From the NCBI GenBank assembly GCA_022559845.1, contig CM040121.1, positions 563,403,581-563,467,580 on the forward strand: a DNA stretch of 64,000 nucleotides, given 5' to 3'. The stretch is from Amorphophallus konjac. Lineage: Eukaryota; Streptophyta; Magnoliopsida; Alismatales; Araceae. Positions within the stretch are counted from its first letter, which is position 1. Each line of letters starts with the position of its first letter. The position numbers and the translations under genes are program-made. Below the pieces are notes generated by a model. It was not told where the DNA came from, searched no databases, and saw only the letters and a list, made by a program, of their open reading frames with translations. This document shows positions 22,612-34,551 of the stretch, in pieces.

Positions 22612-22643
<32 letters not shown>

Positions 22644-22829
22644 GTGGTAGGGAGGGGACGAGTATTTTGGTTATTTCACAACTAATTAACCGAAATTTTC
22701 GAATATTTTGACGGTAATTAATCACGACGACATATTTTAAATTTTTATCAAGTATATCTCTGTTAATATCTTTCTTGAAAGGATAAATCTATAATTTTAT
22801 CCCTAATCATAATTTATTTGAAAAAGGCC
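21974..22829. mobile_element. Pack-MULE-like non-autonomous Mutator element
   Basis: The 856-bp unit is flanked by a perfect 9-bp target duplication, AATTAGATA (21965-21973 and 22830-22838). Its ends are long, imperfect inverted repeats of roughly 110 bp: GGGGTTTTTTTGGCAAATAA at the left, and TTTTTCAAATAAATTATGAT in the complement of the right end. The AT-rich ends enclose a strikingly GC-rich core (about 22110-22660), as in Pack-MULEs that have captured gene fragments. The origin of the core is not recognised, and no open frame in it has a known domain. A CT/CA microsatellite lies at about 22611-22642. It stands immediately upstream of the eRF1 TATA box. Confidence 0.8.
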
Positions 22830-22838
22830 AATTAGATA

Positions 22839-22952
22839 ATGGATTCCGGTGGCGTGGCCCCGTTGCCACAGACGCCCACGCCAACTTCCGTGTCCCGCAC
22901 GCACACATGGGGAGGGGTAGGTTGGCCGCTGAGAGACACAGAAGGACGCGTG

Positions 22953-22990
<38 letters not shown>

Positions 22991-24441
22991 CGTTTGGAAA
23001 CTGCGACTCCGCTTCCTCCAGCTCCTCCAGGCTCCACGGACCCCAACGTTTAGCGGTAATTGTGACTTGTGACGTCTAGACTTGGGAACTATTTATTTGG
23101 ACCTTGGAGGTAAAAAAGCGCGAAGTATTTTAAAATAAGAATATTTAATTTTCAACTCTTATACTGTTTTATATTTATGCATGAATCTCTCTGATAAAGA
23201 TAATTATTTATGACTCTTTAAAATCTCAAATTATTTAAGAAAACACCCTCTATTATTATGAATAAGCTCCTCTGGTGTTTATGAAAAAGTCCCTACAAAT
23301 AGTATTTATCAAGTAAATGTGTAATTGGGAGGGTTTATAAATGTACATCTAGAATGGATGGGCTAATCGATAATATAAAATATTAGAAGAGCTGAAAACT
23401 AACATTTCATTTAAAAATTAAAATATCTTATTTGTGTGATACATAACATACAATATTTTAGATTGTTTTATAGTATTTCAATCAAGTCAATTGACCTCTT
23501 TTGTAAAAGGTTGTTCTTTAAAATGCTGTATTTTAATGCGTTACATAAGTATGGTATTTTCTTGATCATAATCCAGACAACATTGAGTGGAACTCAATCG
23601 GCCACTAATTCTAACATTTGAATTTGTTTTGTTTTGTTTTATGTAAATGCTAATTTGCTCCATTTTATAGATATATTCATCCAATTTTTTAACTTATTGA
23701 TTTTATTTCTATAGTTTTAATAAAACAAATATAAAAATGTTACAACAGGCAGATCAATCGGATTCAGTGAATTACAAATACTGTTTAGAAAAACGCACGG
23801 CAACCCATTTGCATGCCAAGTTAGTTCACCCTTTCCTCCCCCGTGAGGTGTTCGAAAAAAATTCAAAGAAAACTTCTCACGTTGAATCATCTTTGGTTTT
23901 AGTGACAATTGATCGAGTTCGTAATACCATTTATCGTGAAGCATGTTTACCATTTGCAGATCAACTAAGGATTGTTGCTATATCCGGCCATCAGCTTGTT
24001 TCGTGATCAAGTTAGGAGAAAACTTTACAATGTTGGATTTTATGAAAAACTAGATGGCTATTATTATTATTATTATTATTATTTATATAGAGAGTAAAGA
24101 ATATCATGAAACATGCATTTACAAACATCATAGAAAAAGATGTATCTTGTATGGTTAGATAATCATCCAGCACTCAACAAGGATTGTAGATAGAGCGACA
24201 TCGTATCCCAGACTCCCAGTAACACAGGGACAATTAGTAGAAGGTCAAGGCAAGTAACACAGTCTTGATGAAGATAACCTCAAATTTCTGGCATTCGTGG
24301 CTTCACATAGAGAGAAGTACTTTGCCTCGGCCAGTTCATGGTAGATAGATATCATCAATCGACATACATACGACCGAAGGCCTAAACACCATACGGTGGT
24401 GGTCAGTCCATCGGCGAAATGCACGTCGACATCCGGGCATA
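22839..24441. other. Intergenic, with microsatellites
   Basis: 22839-23060 is GC-rich and carries a (GA)n run at about 22959-22987. It may be the original distal promoter of eRF1, pushed away by the element at 21974-22829. 23060-24050 is AT-rich without a recognised gene. A (TTA)n run lies at about 24058-24085. 24100-24441 is probably the 3'UTR and flank of BRK1. Confidence 0.45.
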
Positions 24442-24563
24442 TCAAGTGAAAAGTGATGGATTCGCCGAGGCGGTGCTGACTTGGACCTCCAGCACCTCCA
24501 AGCGTCGCTCCAAGGTATCGAGCTTTTCGTTCAGCCGGGCCAATTTGCTCTTAGTTGTAGCCT
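24442..24563 (-). CDS. BRK1: BRICK1 (BRK1), second and last coding exon
   Basis: Last exon of BRICK1, the smallest subunit of the SCAR/WAVE complex that activates ARP2/3-driven actin branching in plant cell morphogenesis. On the minus strand a 3' splice site CTTAACAG precedes the exon, which reads (E)ATTKSKLARLNEKLDTLERR, then LEVLEVQVSTASANPSLFT and stop TGA at 24442-24444. This is the C-terminal coiled coil of BRK1. Joined in phase 1 to the exon at 34552-34684 it makes 84 residues, the normal BRK1 length, with no frameshift. This exon is too short for a simple ORF search and was found by following exon 1. A copia element begins only 84 bp upstream of its splice acceptor. Confidence 0.93.
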
Positions 24564-24647
24564 CTGTTAAGTCATGAATTGGATCCAGGAGAGTCATTCA
24601 AATATGCTTAATAAGATGACAATCACACTCTCCGTCAGCTTACATAT

Positions 24648-24893
24648 TAACAGAACAAGAACAGAGATGAATTGAGAGGAAGAAAGTGGTGTTCTCTCCT
24701 TATTATTGAGAAGCACCCCAGACATCATATATATATCTGTATGAGGTTGTTACAGATTTACACTAATAACAAAGATTATCGTCATCCACTGGGTGACGTG
24801 AAGAGTAAGGATAACAATGAATATACAACAATGTTTATCTACAGGTGCAACGGCTTTGACAAAGTCAAGCATGTGTTGGCAGATCCCCTGATA
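24648..24893 (-). repeat. Downstream (3') LTR of the copia element
   Basis: 246 bp, identical by eye to 29169-29414. On the minus strand the LTR starts TATCAGGGGATC and ends TTCTGTTA, not the usual TG...CA. The pol frame ends inside it, at 24865. Confidence 0.93.
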
Positions 24894-27243
24894 CCCTCCC
24901 GCAAGTGGAAGACTCTAAGAATTGGAGGTTCAACTTGGATCGCAGCAGCTGAAAGCGGGCAGTGGCCAGGGGCTTTGTTAAAATGTCTGCCAACTGATCT
25001 TTGGAGGAGATGAACTTAACGTGAAGCAGTCCACGAGCCACCTGATCCCGAACAAAGTGGAAATCTATTTCTATATGCTTTGTGCGGGCATGAAATAGTG
25101 GATTTGCAGTCAGGTAAGTGGCGCCTAGATTATCGCACCATAAGATGGGGGGTGCTGATGGTAAAAAGTTAATTTCGGTAAGCAAAGATTGTAACCACAG
25201 CAACTCAGCGGTGGCATTAGCAATTGCCCGATATTCGGCTTCTGTGGAAGACCTGGACACCGTAGGTTGCTTGCGAGCAGACCAGGAGACCAAGTTGCCA
25301 CCCATGTAAATTGCATAGCCACTAGTTGATCGCCGATCATCAGGACAACCGGCCCAATCTGCATCAGAGAATGCTTGTAATTGTTGGGATGAAGCAGCAC
25401 GAATGAGGAGACCAAAGTGAGCAGTGTTTTTGAGATAACGTAATATGCGCTTGACTGCTTGCCAGTGATCGTCCCGAGGATCATGCATAAATTGACAAAC
25501 TTTATTTACTGCAAAGGTGATGTCAGGACGTGTCATGGTGAGATATTGAAGTGCTCCGACAACACTGCGATAGGTCTGCGGATCAACAACCGTATTAGAG
25601 GAGTGCTTAGAGAGTTGAACTGACGTGCTCATGGGTGTCTTGACAGGGCGTGCATCTATCATATTTGTGCGGCGAAGAAGCTCGGAGACATAGCGCTGCT
25701 GGCAAAGAAGAAGACCAGAAGAGTTTCGATGAACTTCAATACCAAGAAAATAGTGAAGAGGACCAAGATCCTTCAGAGAAAATGCCATGCTGAGTTTCTG
25801 GATTAGAGCGGTAATGGCAGAAGAATTAGTCCCGGTGACGAGTATATCGTCAACATAAACTAACACAGCAAGAAAAATATTACGGCAGCGATAAAAGAAG
25901 AGTGATGAATCTGTTTTGGAGCCTTGAAACCCAAGTTGTTGAAGACAAGAGCTGAGACGATGAAACCAGGCTCGGGGAGCCTGCTTGAGGCCATAGAGAG
26001 ATCGACGCAGCTTGCACACATGAGTGGGATGCTGTTCATCATTAAAACCAGGGGGCTGTGTCATGTAAATAGTTTCTTGAAGATCACCATGTAAAAAGGC
26101 ATTTGAGACATCAAGTTGTCGAATAGTCCACTGATGTGAGACAGCAAGAGAGAGAATAGCGCGAATGGTAGTGGGTTTGACGACAGGGCTGAAGGTTTCA
26201 AGATAATCGACCCCAGCTTGCTGCGTGTAACCCTTGGCGACCAAACGGGCTTTGAAGCGCTCAATGGAGCCATCAGCACGTCGCTTAATTCGGAACACCC
26301 ACTTGCTGCCGACAATATTAACACCAGGCGGAGGAGGAACCAACTCCCAAGTTCCATTCCGAAGCAGTGCAGAGATTTCTTCAGCCATCGCAGCTCGCCA
26401 TTGTGAAGACTTGGAAGCCTGGGTGAAGCATGTGGGTTCCACCTCAGTAACAGAGGAAACAAGTAGAGCCGTAGGCGGATATTTTGATGTCGTGTTGCGC
26501 AATTGCATATGATGAGAGCGCTGAGGTGCAGGCTTAGCTTGCTGCAAATGAGCATCCGTGCTTATTGATTGAACCAAGTCCCTACTGAGATCAACCACCA
26601 GGGGTATGCCATCCGAATGTGTAATGGGAATAGCTTGTGTAGGAGCCACACACTGGGTTGGAGATGGGTGTGTTGTGGTCAAGGCATTGTCAACAGGGGA
26701 GGTGCTACATGGCGGTGGATTTGTTGAGGGAGGAGCTGAGGGTTGGGAGGCATGTGGTGGTGGTTCGGCATTAGAGGTTGCAAAGGTGTCTAATGGTAAT
26801 GTGGTGGAAGGGTGTAGAGAAGGAGAAGAGATCATACCTGAGGATCCATTTCCTGTAGTAGCAATGAAGTCAGCAGTAATAGACAACCAGGGAAGAGGGA
26901 GCAAAGGAGGCAACTGAGAGGAATTGGAAGTGGAAAAGGGAAAGGTGGTTTCATGAAACTTAGCATGCCGCACATAATAATATCGACCCGATTCTTTATC
27001 TAAACAACGGTATCCCTTGTGACGGGGACTATACCCGAGAAAGATGCAAAGACGAGTGCGATATTCAAATTTGTTGGTTGTATAGGCACGCAATAAAGGG
27101 AAGACTGCACAGCCAAAGACTCGAAGAAACAAGTAGTCTGGGGCTTTACCAATAAGCTTTTGAATGGGTGAGAGCCCATTAAGCACAGAAGTGGGTAGTA
27201 AGTTAATAATGTGGACAGCACTTTCAAAGGCAAAATTCCAATA
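24865..27243 (-). CDS. Copia pol, C-terminal part: integrase end, reverse transcriptase, RNase H
   Basis: Continuation of the gag-pol frame after the stop codon at 27244-27246. It begins [19 protein letters not shown] (end of integrase core), then [20 protein letters not shown], a Ser/Pro/Thr-rich linker of about 200 residues, and the [48 protein letters not shown] and catalytic YVDDILVTG. RNase H follows with [28 protein letters not shown] and [12 protein letters not shown]. All these motifs are intact. The first Met is not a real start: this part would be made only by read-through of the stop. The frame ends inside the LTR. Confidence 0.88.
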   Translation of the reverse strand, partial: YWNFAFESAVHIINLLPTSVLNGLSPIQKLIGKAPDYLFLRVFGCAVFPLLRAYTTNKFEYRTRLCIFLGYSPRHKGYRCLDKESGRYYYVRHAKFHETTFPFSTSNSSQLPPLLPLPWLSITADFIATTGNGSSGMISSPSLHPSTTLPLDTFATSNAEPPPHASQPSAPPSTNPPPCSTSPVDNALTTTHPSPTQCVAPTQAIPITHSDGIPLVVDLSRDLVQSISTDAHLQQAKPAPQRSHHMQLRNTTSKYPPTALLVSSVTEVEPTCFTQASKSSQWRAAMAEEISALLRNGTWELVPPPPGVNIVGSKWVFRIKRRADGSIERFKARLVAKGYTQQAGVDYLETFSPVVKPTTIRAILSLAVSHQWTIRQLDVSNAFLHGDLQETIYMTQPPGFNDEQHPTHVCKLRRSLYGLKQAPRAWFHRLSSCLQQLGFQGSKTDSSLFFYRCRNIFLAVLVYVDDILVTGTNSSAITALIQKLSMAFSLKDLGPLHYFLGIEVHRNSSGLLLCQQRYVSELLRRTNMIDARPVKTPMSTSVQLSKHSSNTVVDPQTYRSVVGALQYLTMTRPDITFAVNKVCQFMHDPRDDHWQAVKRILRYLKNTAHFGLLIRAASSQQLQAFSDADWAGCPDDRRSTSGYAIYMGGNLVSWSARKQPTVSRSSTEAEYRAIANATAELLWLQSLLTEINFLPSAPPILWCDNLGATYLTANPLFHARTKHIEIDFHFVRDQVARGLLHVKFISSKDQLADILTKPLATARFQLLRSKLNLQFLESSTCGRVSGDLPTHA

Positions 27244-29169
27244 TTACTTTGGGACAGATCCATGAGCGAGAAGGCAGAGCCCACAATCAACAATATGCCG
27301 TATTTTTCGTTCTGCCGAACCATTTTGCTCATGAGTATAAGGGCATGCAACCCGATGTTGGATGCCAAAGTGAGAAAGATAGGATTGAAGCCCACGAAAT
27401 TCACCTCCCCAACCTGATTGTAAGGCAACAAGTTTTGTTGAAAATTGACGTTCCACTAAGGCGTGAAATTTTTGGAAAGTGGAAATAACCTGTGAGCGTG
27501 CAACAATAGGATAGAACCATGTAAACTTCGAGTAATCATCAACGAAGATAAGAAAATAACGCTCACCGTTGACAGATAAAAGCGGGGCAGGGCCCCAAAC
27601 ATCACAGTAGACAAGCTCAAGAGGCTTCGTGCTGACAGAAGTAGTAGGGGATAATGAAAATTTAGACGCTTTGCCAAATTGACAAGCAGGACAATCATTA
27701 AATGAAATCTTATTGCTTGAACATGGTAAAGTAGAAGAACGTAGGACAGAAGACACAGTTCGAAACTGAGAATGCCCAAGACGAGCATGCCAGACATCAG
27801 GGCTTGCTCGTTCACCAAGAAGACATAAAGGAGTAGACACCAAGTTGTCGATGGGAGGTGGTTGTCGGCATGCTTCCAGACGATAGAGTCCGCCTTCACT
27901 GCGCCCTTGGAGTAATGGAATCCCCGTAGCCTTGTCCTTGACAACAAAGTGATCAGGATGAAATTCAAAATAGCAATGGTTATCGTGTGTGAAACGATGT
28001 ACAGAAAGGAGGTTTTGTTTAATGGTAGGAACATGTAAGACAGATGAAAGAGAAAAATGGCGTTTACCAGAGGCAAAGGTGGTGGATCCAGTGTGTGCAA
28101 TTGGCAGACCATTCCCATTACCAACTCGTAACTGATCATGTCCCTTGTAGTCAGTCGCCAGAGAGAGTCTATTCAGGTCAGCAGTGACATGATGAGTTGC
28201 GCCCGTATCAGGATACCAATCATCAAAAGGATGACTGTTGACACCGCTGTCATAGGCAGCCATATGAACAGCAGGAGCTGGAACTTTGTTGGCTGAAGGT
28301 CCCTCACCAGGCACATTATAGGTTGGCCTGTGGTAGCACCTATCTTCAGTGTGGTTAGTGCGACGACAATACCGGCAAGGAGGGAAGCGACCACGACCTC
28401 TGCCACGACCTCCACGAGACACCTGCTTCTTGTTATCATGCGAGGATCGTTGGGCCATGTTAGCAAGGGGAGAAAGATCCTCGGAAGAAGCAACCTGTGC
28501 AGCGCCTAAATTTATCTCCATGGTGGTGAGGAGACAATGCAACTCATGAAAGGTGGGTGGACGGTCACGAAGGGCCAAAGTGGATAGGACACTGCTATAT
28601 TCCGGACCAAGATTCCTGGAAACAATAGCAGTGAATTGAGCAGCAGAGAGAGGCTGACCAGAGGCAGCAAGCTGATCAGATAAGAACTTAGCTTGGTTAA
28701 GAAACTGGGAAATAGACAACGACCCCTTCTTGAGATTTTGTAATTGGATGTTTAGCTGGAGTATTCGGGACTGAGAGAAGGAACCAAAGGAGGTGGAGAG
28801 AGCTTTCCAAGCATCATAAGCATTGTCAATGTTGATGAGATGTGGAGCAACTTCTTCAGAAAGAGAGGAGTTGATCCAAGTAAGTACCAGCTGATCTCGA
28901 AGAAACCAAGCATCATAAGCAGGGTTGGATTCCTCTGTCTCTGAATCCTTTGCTTTTATGGTTTTTGGAGGCTGGGCGTCAGAACCATCAATGATACCCT
29001 TGAGGCGGTGGCTATTGAGAAGAGGAAGGAATTGTGATTTCCAGACAACATAGTTGGTGAGGGTAAGTTTAAGGGTAAGAAAGTTACTAACATTGAGGTT
29101 GGGAGGAGTCATGGTGGGGCCAGCGTTGGAAGAAGATCCCATGGGTTGGCCCTGAAGCTCTGATACCAT
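27244..29169 (-). pseudogene. Copia gag-protease-integrase, ending in a premature stop
   Basis: 641 residues. Gag with the UBN2-type core (about 30-225), an RGRGRGR stretch and a CCHC knuckle (CRYCRRTNHTEDRC, 265-278). Protease DTGATHHV (DTG at 321-323). GAG-pre-integrase HHCC module (WHARLGH...CPACQFGKA). Integrase core with DVWGP and FVDDYSKFTW. Two lesions are visible. The second catalytic Asp of integrase is Gly (LQSGWGGEF, residue 586, codon 27412-27414), explained by one A-to-G change. A TAA stands at 27244-27246, just before YWNFAFES. The first ATG uses the last base of the LTR plus the first bases of the primer-binding site; MGSSSNAG ten codons later may be the true start. Confidence 0.88.
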
Positions 29170-29414
29170 AACAGAACAAGAACAGAGATGAATTGAGAGG
29201 AAGAAAGTGGTGTTCTCTCCTTATTATTGAGAAGCACCCCAGACATCATATATATATCTGTATGAGGTTGTTACAGATTTACACTAATAACAAAGATTAT
29301 CGTCATCCACTGGGTGACGTGAAGAGTAAGGATAACAATGAATATACAACAATGTTTATCTACAGGTGCAACGGCTTTGACAAAGTCAAGCATGTGTTGG
29401 CAGATCCCCTGATA
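29169..29414 (-). repeat. Upstream (5') LTR of the copia element
   Basis: 246-bp twin of 24648-24893. It is followed on the minus strand directly by the primer-binding site TGGTATCAGAGC. The promoter in this LTR points into the element and onward toward BRK1 exon 2. Confidence 0.93.
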
Positions 29415-32235
29415 CATATCAATGATACATGATTGGTAAGATGCTCACAAGCACATTCTTCATCGGGTTACACCATCTCAAAAGAAGTGAGTAAAATGTA
29501 GCCGATGAAGCTCTGCAAGGGACAAGAATCTGAGCACAATCATTTCTTACGGAAACCAATTTCTTGCATAACACAGGACCTCATGAACCTACCTACACAG
29601 AAGAGCCAGCTCCCAGATGGATATAATCACTTGCGAGTTCCCTGTATTTGATTGATAGTTTGGGGGTCATTGCCAGCATGCACCAACTAGAAGAAAATGT
29701 GCACAAGGTCGTGGTGGCTGGAAGCCAAAGGCATGACTTCGCTTCCTGAGGCAAGCTGTGCATGCCATGGAGGCATGGAGTTACCCACCTTCAGTCAGGC
29801 GTCAGTTAAGTCGACCCCAAGGTCCATGGGATCGATCCTGTAGCTAAATTTCCCATGGCAATGCCCGTTGACGAGGGCAAGTGCTGGAGACATTGAAGAA
29901 GCCCAAGCAAGGGCCGTGTTAAAGAGCTAGTGAGGAAGCTCAGGTTGGCCAACATTTGAATATGGTATCATACTTGCATGTCTGTCTAACCAAATATGTA
30001 GTGGAGACTAGGGAACGGTCCCGAGGTTGTTGCTTGTAGTGACTGGAGCAGCCATATACCTGGATCTGAGGATTGTTTCATGGATCATGATGCCTTGGGA
30101 ATGCCACTATCATTGACATAGGAAACCTAATTCACCTGCTCGTGTTTGTCCCGAATTGCTTATGGCTTATCCATGTACAGATAAATAGAGCAGTAGAGAT
30201 GAAATCATCAATGAGCTAGTGAGTGCTCTAAGGTTCATAGTGCATTGGAGATATGTGGGCCATATCAGAAGCTTCCAATGATTAGGGGCGTCCATATGGC
30301 AGCCCCAGGCTGAGTCAAGGCAGGCATGCCTTAGATCAGCCTGCCTCTTTCTAAATGTAGCCTGGATGCCCTGCACCCACCCTGTGTATTAAATTTGGCC
30401 CATCTCATGCCCCAGCTGTGTAGGAGAGGACCATCTTTAATGATAGGGTGATACCGCTGTGAGCCTCAAACCTACCTTCCATATCTCCAATAAAGGCTGT
30501 TACAACAGCAATGCAGAGTGATACATACAAACAATTTGTATTTCTATTAACTCTGTTACAACTATTAGGCCAATCAGCGCAAATGCTTAACCCCGATCTT
30601 GGCCTGTTTAACCGGTGGCCCAGAGGATGAAGGCTGACACCAAACCTGGGCCAGGGCTGCTAGGCCTAGCCACCTAGTGGGCCTGCAGGCCAGCCTGTCC
30701 CGTTGGCACCTGTATGATAAAGGTGAAAATATCCAACAAAAAATTGGTTCCCACAGTGTCATCAGAGGGGGCGAGCATGGTTTGGTGCGAGATGCAAGAT
30801 GGCCATCTCCAAGACTGTATTGGGTATACATGGCTTAAATTACTTTGCAATTCTGCAAATATCCTTTACACATATCCCCTGCATGTGAAGTATACCTAAT
30901 ACCTGGTGCATGAAATGGTGTAAGGTGTAAAGTAGTAAAAATGAACAAAGGACATGATGCCCAATACCAGGGAGTCCTGAATCAGCCAACCCCTCTCCGG
31001 ATCGGCCGAGTCAGATTGGCCCCTGCCAATTCAGATCGGGATTGGCGGGGACCTAGCCAATTCTGGCCTCTAAGCAGATCCCAATTTGAAATAATTAAAA
31101 AAATTATTGACTCGGTCCAATTAAAATAGGCCTGACTCTTTAATGTATCAACCGATCCTAACCTGTTAGGGTTTGATTAAAAGAGATACAAATATCTTTA
31201 CATTATTTATATTTCTGTAAATACCTTTCAGTTTATAAATATACTTTTTATTTATTTAAAACTCCTTTTAATTATGTAAATATTTTTTTAAAACTTGTTT
31301 TTGGTCGATTAGCTCAGCCAATCCAATCCGGATTGGATCGGTATCAGGCATACCTGATCTAGGTGCCCCATCTGATTTTGCATTCCTTGTCCAATACAAA
31401 GGCCCAAAAGGACTCCAAAATCTGCGTAAAGATCCAACGCATCAAGAAATGCAGCTCAATTGAGGATAGAGCCAAGGACATGCTGACAAGAGGCAATGCC
31501 TGTAAAATAGAAGAGCACATGCAGAGAAACCACCCAACATCTGCTTCCAAATTCCCAGTTAGGTCATTGATCCATGCCAATGATCTAGGGCCATATATGG
31601 AAACCCTTATCAACTTACAAAAACAAGGGAATATTCCCTACTTCAAAATAGCGTGCTTCGCCGTGTGTGCGGAAAGAAGCCATGTGAGGAAGCATAGGAG
31701 TTGGGTAATTAAGTATACAAGTCATCAGGTGTGCAGGTAGATAGCACTTGAACATGTGAATATACAGACAGCTGTGTATGTCTATGTACACGAGAGAGAG
31801 TGAGTGAGTGAGTGAGAGAGAGAGAGAGACCAATAGTCTTAAGCATCACATCAGCATTAATATCACATGAGATAGTCACAATATCCTAGAAATGGAGAAA
31901 AGAAAAAGAATAACTTTGCAAATCCAATTTGAACGTGCATGGATACATGCTATGTAAAAATCGATAAACTTGAATTAACATCTCTAGTTTTTTGCTTCCA
32001 CACACTTTTCTTTAAGACCTGTACCATAATGGTCTATAAGTAGAATCATGTTTAGGAGTCTACATGAACAACCTGGGTAATATTTTCTTTAAATAAAAAA
32101 TCATTTTAAAATCATAATCGTATGAATAACCTCCTTAGAGGTAGCTCTTTGATGTCCCCCAAGGTGTGCATATGTAAACCACAATACTACAGAAGGTGTT
32201 TTCATGACATTAAAAAGTTAAATTATGATATTTTT

Positions 32236-32516
32236 GGGTTGATTACCCTTATACCCCTGAAATCTTTACAAATAACCTCCATACATTACCTTTATCTAAT
32301 TCACCTGCATACCCCAGAAATCTACTAACTAGAGTTCTTATACCCCTAAAGGCTAGATTTTAGGAGTGTACAAGTATTATTTTTGAAGGTACATCATAGA
32401 GTTTAGGGGTATACAGATGTATTGTTAAAGATTTCAGGGGCAAATAGGTAAACTAGATAAAGGTAGGGGTATAGAGTTATTTATAATGATTTTTGGGGTA
32501 TGTGGGTAATTTGCCC
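32236..32516. repeat. 281-bp palindromic MITE in the BRK1 intron
   Basis: Long inverted ends of about 75 bp. Left: GGGTTGATTACCCTTATACC and later ACCTTTATCTAATTCACC. Complement of the right: GGGCAAATTACCCACATACC and ACCTTTATCTAGTTTACC. The flanks share TATTTTT, a probable but imperfect target duplication. Mutator-type or other foldback MITE, non-coding. Confidence 0.75.
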
Positions 32517-34551
32517 TATTTTTTCCCCTAAGGAGGGCATTCACGACATTATGATTTTAAGAAGTATGATTATGCAAACAAAATTAAAAATCCCAATGAA
32601 GTTCAACCATTCAACTCCAATGGCTCGATACTGTCTAAAATACTGCATGAAAAATTATGAAAAATGAGAACTTTGATTTTTCTTTTCATATTAGATGATA
32701 TTGGATGGAACCAAGGTTCACGACTCGTTAGGATGGATCGAGCTGGATTTGTCGTTATATGGTACGGGTCAGCTTGACTCAGACCGATTCGGGTCGACAC
32801 GGGTCGAGTCATCCAAGTGAGCCAAATTAAGCCCTTTAAATGACTCAGATCGAGCTGGATTTTGCCGTAGTACAGTACAAGTCGGCTAACCATGCATGGA
32901 ACTAAGTTCTGTAGCCAAAGCAACCTTAGAGTTGGAAGTCATGGCAAACATTGGAGAGTGGGAAGAGGAAAATATGAGAGGCATTTGAGTGCTAAAAGCT
33001 CAGATATCCGATTCCTCCATGTGCCAAAGTGGTAGTTTTTTTTGTCAAAACTTTATATAAAATTACTATAAACTGCAGTGGTTTTCTTTATTTGCATGAA
33101 AAGAGAAACAGTATAGTCCATATGAAGAGTATACTAGAATTTTTTCATAAAAGTAGGAATCCCAAAATTGGAAAGTTCCACGTGGCCCAAATTTCTTTCT
33201 TCTTCCCGGATCAAGTACAAAGAAAAAAAATACAAATATACATAGGTGGTTGGAGTAAAAAAAATTAGAAAGATTTTTAGAAGCAAGACATTATTAACAA
33301 TACAAAAAAAATGGCATCATGTGGACGTGATGAAATGAAGGAAGATATACTTGTTTTGAGAATTTACATGAGAGAAGAAACCATATTTCATGTTTTAGGT
33401 GATTGAGTGAGAGAGAAAGAGTTTGCAATCTTTGCATACACCAACAATTGAAAAGGAACTAGAGGCCAAGTATATGAGATGTTTTGGAAAGATTCCATGC
33501 AGACTTGACACATCACTAATAAGCATTAGGCAGAATTCCTTACGTCCAAGCTAAAGGGGCTAGGAAAGGTAGTCCAACCAAGACTTTGGCATAATTTATG
33601 AGAAGAGATTTTAAGATATTTCAATTTCAAAGATACGGTATTTGTCAGGCCATTAGGAAGGCTTTAGACCCTGTCATGCATGCTTTTGTCTATGAATCTT
33701 TAGTTCGTTGTGTCACAGTTCCTACATTTAATAAGTCAATCGTGCATTAGTTGTTGTCATTTATACATGAAAATTTATAGGGAGACTCGGCCAGCAGAAA
33801 CTAGGTAAACAGATAGAGGACTTCAATTCCTGAAACTTTCTTTAAATAATGCAAAAACCTCCAACATAAACTTATGTGGCCCCCAAGGCATCGACAGCCC
33901 ATGGTTGCATCAGAATTTTCACCGCTAATGATAGAGGGTTGATATGAAAACTGAATTACTCACATGCTTCTAGCATGGTCATCTGAACTCCAGCTCACAG
34001 CTTAGGCTCCTGTCTTTTACCTTATTCCTTTATAGCAATCGTTAGCATAGCTGTCCACTGGAGCAGTGAAGTAACTGTCAGTGAGTTAAAGGAAGTCGAA
34101 AACCGCTCATCTAGTCTTATCTCCTTGGTCACACTCCCAGAACTTAACAAGCATTCTCTTCCAGTGCAGAAAGAAACGCTAACTTCATAAGATGCAAATG
34201 TTTAAGACATTTCTCTTTATGATCAAACCCTTGGCGATAATTAAGCCATCCCTCAAATTCACCCACCAAATTTCTCAAAATGGAAACACCAAGACTAGAT
34301 AATCATTCATGCCATCAACCCATTATCAGTATCGCAAATTCAAACTACTTCCGCCGAATCCAAATCCAAGATTCAATCTTTAACAGGAAAAAGAAATGGG
34401 GCAAAGAAATGAACTTTCCTTAAATCTAGTCAATGATAACAAATATACAGCAGCAGCCACAGTGTGTCGGCATAGTCTCAGAATTATGCTAAAGAAAACT
34501 TGAAAACTTATGATACCGTGGAGTAGAGTCAAGGAGGGAGTCAGAGCCTAC

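Larger units (their letters stand above)
24648..29414 (-). mobile_element. Young Ty1/copia retrotransposon, Ale/Retrofit-like
   Basis: A 4,767-bp element on the minus strand with 246-bp LTRs that look identical by eye, and a 5-bp target duplication CATAT (24643-24647 and 29415-29419). Next to the upstream LTR is TGGTATCAGAGC, the initiator-tRNA-Met primer-binding site. Before the downstream LTR is a purine tract (GCGGGAGGG). It carries one gag-pol frame in copia order (gag, protease, integrase, RT, RNase H), cut by one stop codon. Short LTRs, size and gag style suggest the Ale/Retrofit lineage (inference). Identical LTRs imply a recent insertion. It lies in the BRK1 intron in the same direction as that gene. 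Confidence 0.95.
24564..34551 (-). other. BRK1 intron, 9,988 bp
   Basis: The single intron of the BRK1 coding region, from 5' splice site CAGTTCG/GTAGGC at 34552/34551 to CTTAACAG at 24564. It contains a complete Ty1/copia element (24648-29414), a palindromic MITE (32236-32516) and otherwise unrecognised sequence. 29420-32235 holds only short open frames and a GAGT/GA microsatellite at 31792-31829. 32517-34551 shows no gene. Confidence 0.85.

Noticed and set aside
22012..22725. Open frames in the GC-rich core of the Pack-MULE-like element
   Set aside because: Pro/Ser/Gly-rich low-complexity frames on both strands, explained by GC content; no captured gene could be named.
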